Positions 15,679-15,815 of a DNA stretch of 15,815 nt are shown piece by piece. Source of the stretch: Melioribacteraceae bacterium. Lineage in GTDB: Bacteria; Bacteroidota; Ignavibacteria; Ignavibacteriales; Melioribacteraceae. Both the position numbers and the translations under genes were made by a program. The stretch's first letter is position 1; every line of letters begins with the position of its first letter. Where the stretch lies: NCBI GenBank assembly GCA_015486905.1, contig WFQV01000255.1, forward strand, positions 1 through 15,815, written 5' to 3'. The notes under the pieces are model-generated. The model did not search any database. It saw only the letters and a program-made list of their open reading frames with translations, and was not told the origin of the DNA.

Positions 15679-15815
15679 TTTGAAACGTTCATTACTTCGT
15701 TTGCAATCTGTTCAAAGAGCTTTTCGTTTTCTTTAATGTATTCTTCGTAAATTTTCGGGTTCCAAATTTCAATTTTTTTAATTGCACCAAGGATGAAAAC
15801 TTCTTTGTCAATTTC
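15675..15815 (-). CDS. mraZ: MraZ, 3' end only (cut by the window edge)
   Basis: The last 46 codons of an open frame run in from the right edge and stop at a TGA that overlaps the rsmH ATG. The readable part contains DKEVFILGAIKKIEIWNP followed by an acidic helical tail EEYIKENEKLFEQ. This matches the end of the second SpoVT/AbrB-like repeat of MraZ, which normally reads like a GxxxxIEIW motif followed by WEEY. MraZ is a DNA-binding regulator that represses or modulates the dcw promoter in several bacteria. The promoter and the MraZ operator repeats should lie beyond the right edge. The short length and the edge truncation limit certainty, but the position directly before rsmH is exactly that expected. 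Confidence 0.9.
   Translation of the reverse strand, partial: EIDKEVFILGAIKKIEIWNPKIYEEYIKENEKLFEQIANEVMNVSK

Overview
The window is an almost gap-free dcw (division and cell wall) cluster, entirely on the minus strand. In transcription order (right to left) it reads mraZ (3' end only, cut by the window edge), rsmH/mraW, ftsL, ftsI (class B PBP), murE, murF, mraY, murD, ftsW, murG, murC, ftsQ, ftsA, ftsZ. Every gene was recognised from motifs in its translation, and no frame is broken. I see no mobile element, tRNA, rRNA or CRISPR array.

Organism (inference): a Gram-negative bacterium that is AT-rich by eye. MurE carries the DNPR signature of meso-diaminopimelate enzymes. Features that point to the Bacteroidota/Chlorobiota/Ignavibacteria neighbourhood are a single C-terminal PASTA domain on FtsI, a GSLGA rather than GSQGA loop in MurG, weak or absent Shine-Dalgarno sites at several starts, and the absence of murB and ddl between murC and ftsQ. 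An Ignavibacteria-like member is my best guess, but sequence reading alone cannot prove it.

Layout: 15815-2796 holds mraZ to ftsQ with genes overlapping by 1-11 bp or separated by 1 bp, so translational coupling is likely throughout. The only longer gaps are 33 bp before ftsA and 26 bp before ftsZ. Positions 1-219, downstream of ftsZ, are non-coding. They contain a long hairpin (about 122-186) that looks like the operon-end terminator and a degenerate 7-bp tandem repeat (about 21-86).

How the genes work together: MurC, MurD, MurE and MurF build the UDP-MurNAc-pentapeptide stem. MraY puts it on undecaprenyl phosphate as lipid I, and MurG adds GlcNAc to give lipid II. FtsW polymerises glycan and FtsI cross-links it at the septum, with FtsL and FtsQ as bitopic scaffold proteins. 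FtsA tethers FtsZ filaments to the membrane. RsmH methylates 16S rRNA, and MraZ is the usual transcriptional regulator at the head of the cluster.

This is essentially a canonical housekeeping region, and I found no evidence of a new defence or metabolic system. The points most worth a second look are the heptamer repeat and asymmetric hairpin after ftsZ, a possible second FtsA-binding-like peptide inside the FtsZ linker, the murE ribosome binding site encoded in the last two codons of ftsI, and the SEDS motif variant in FtsW.
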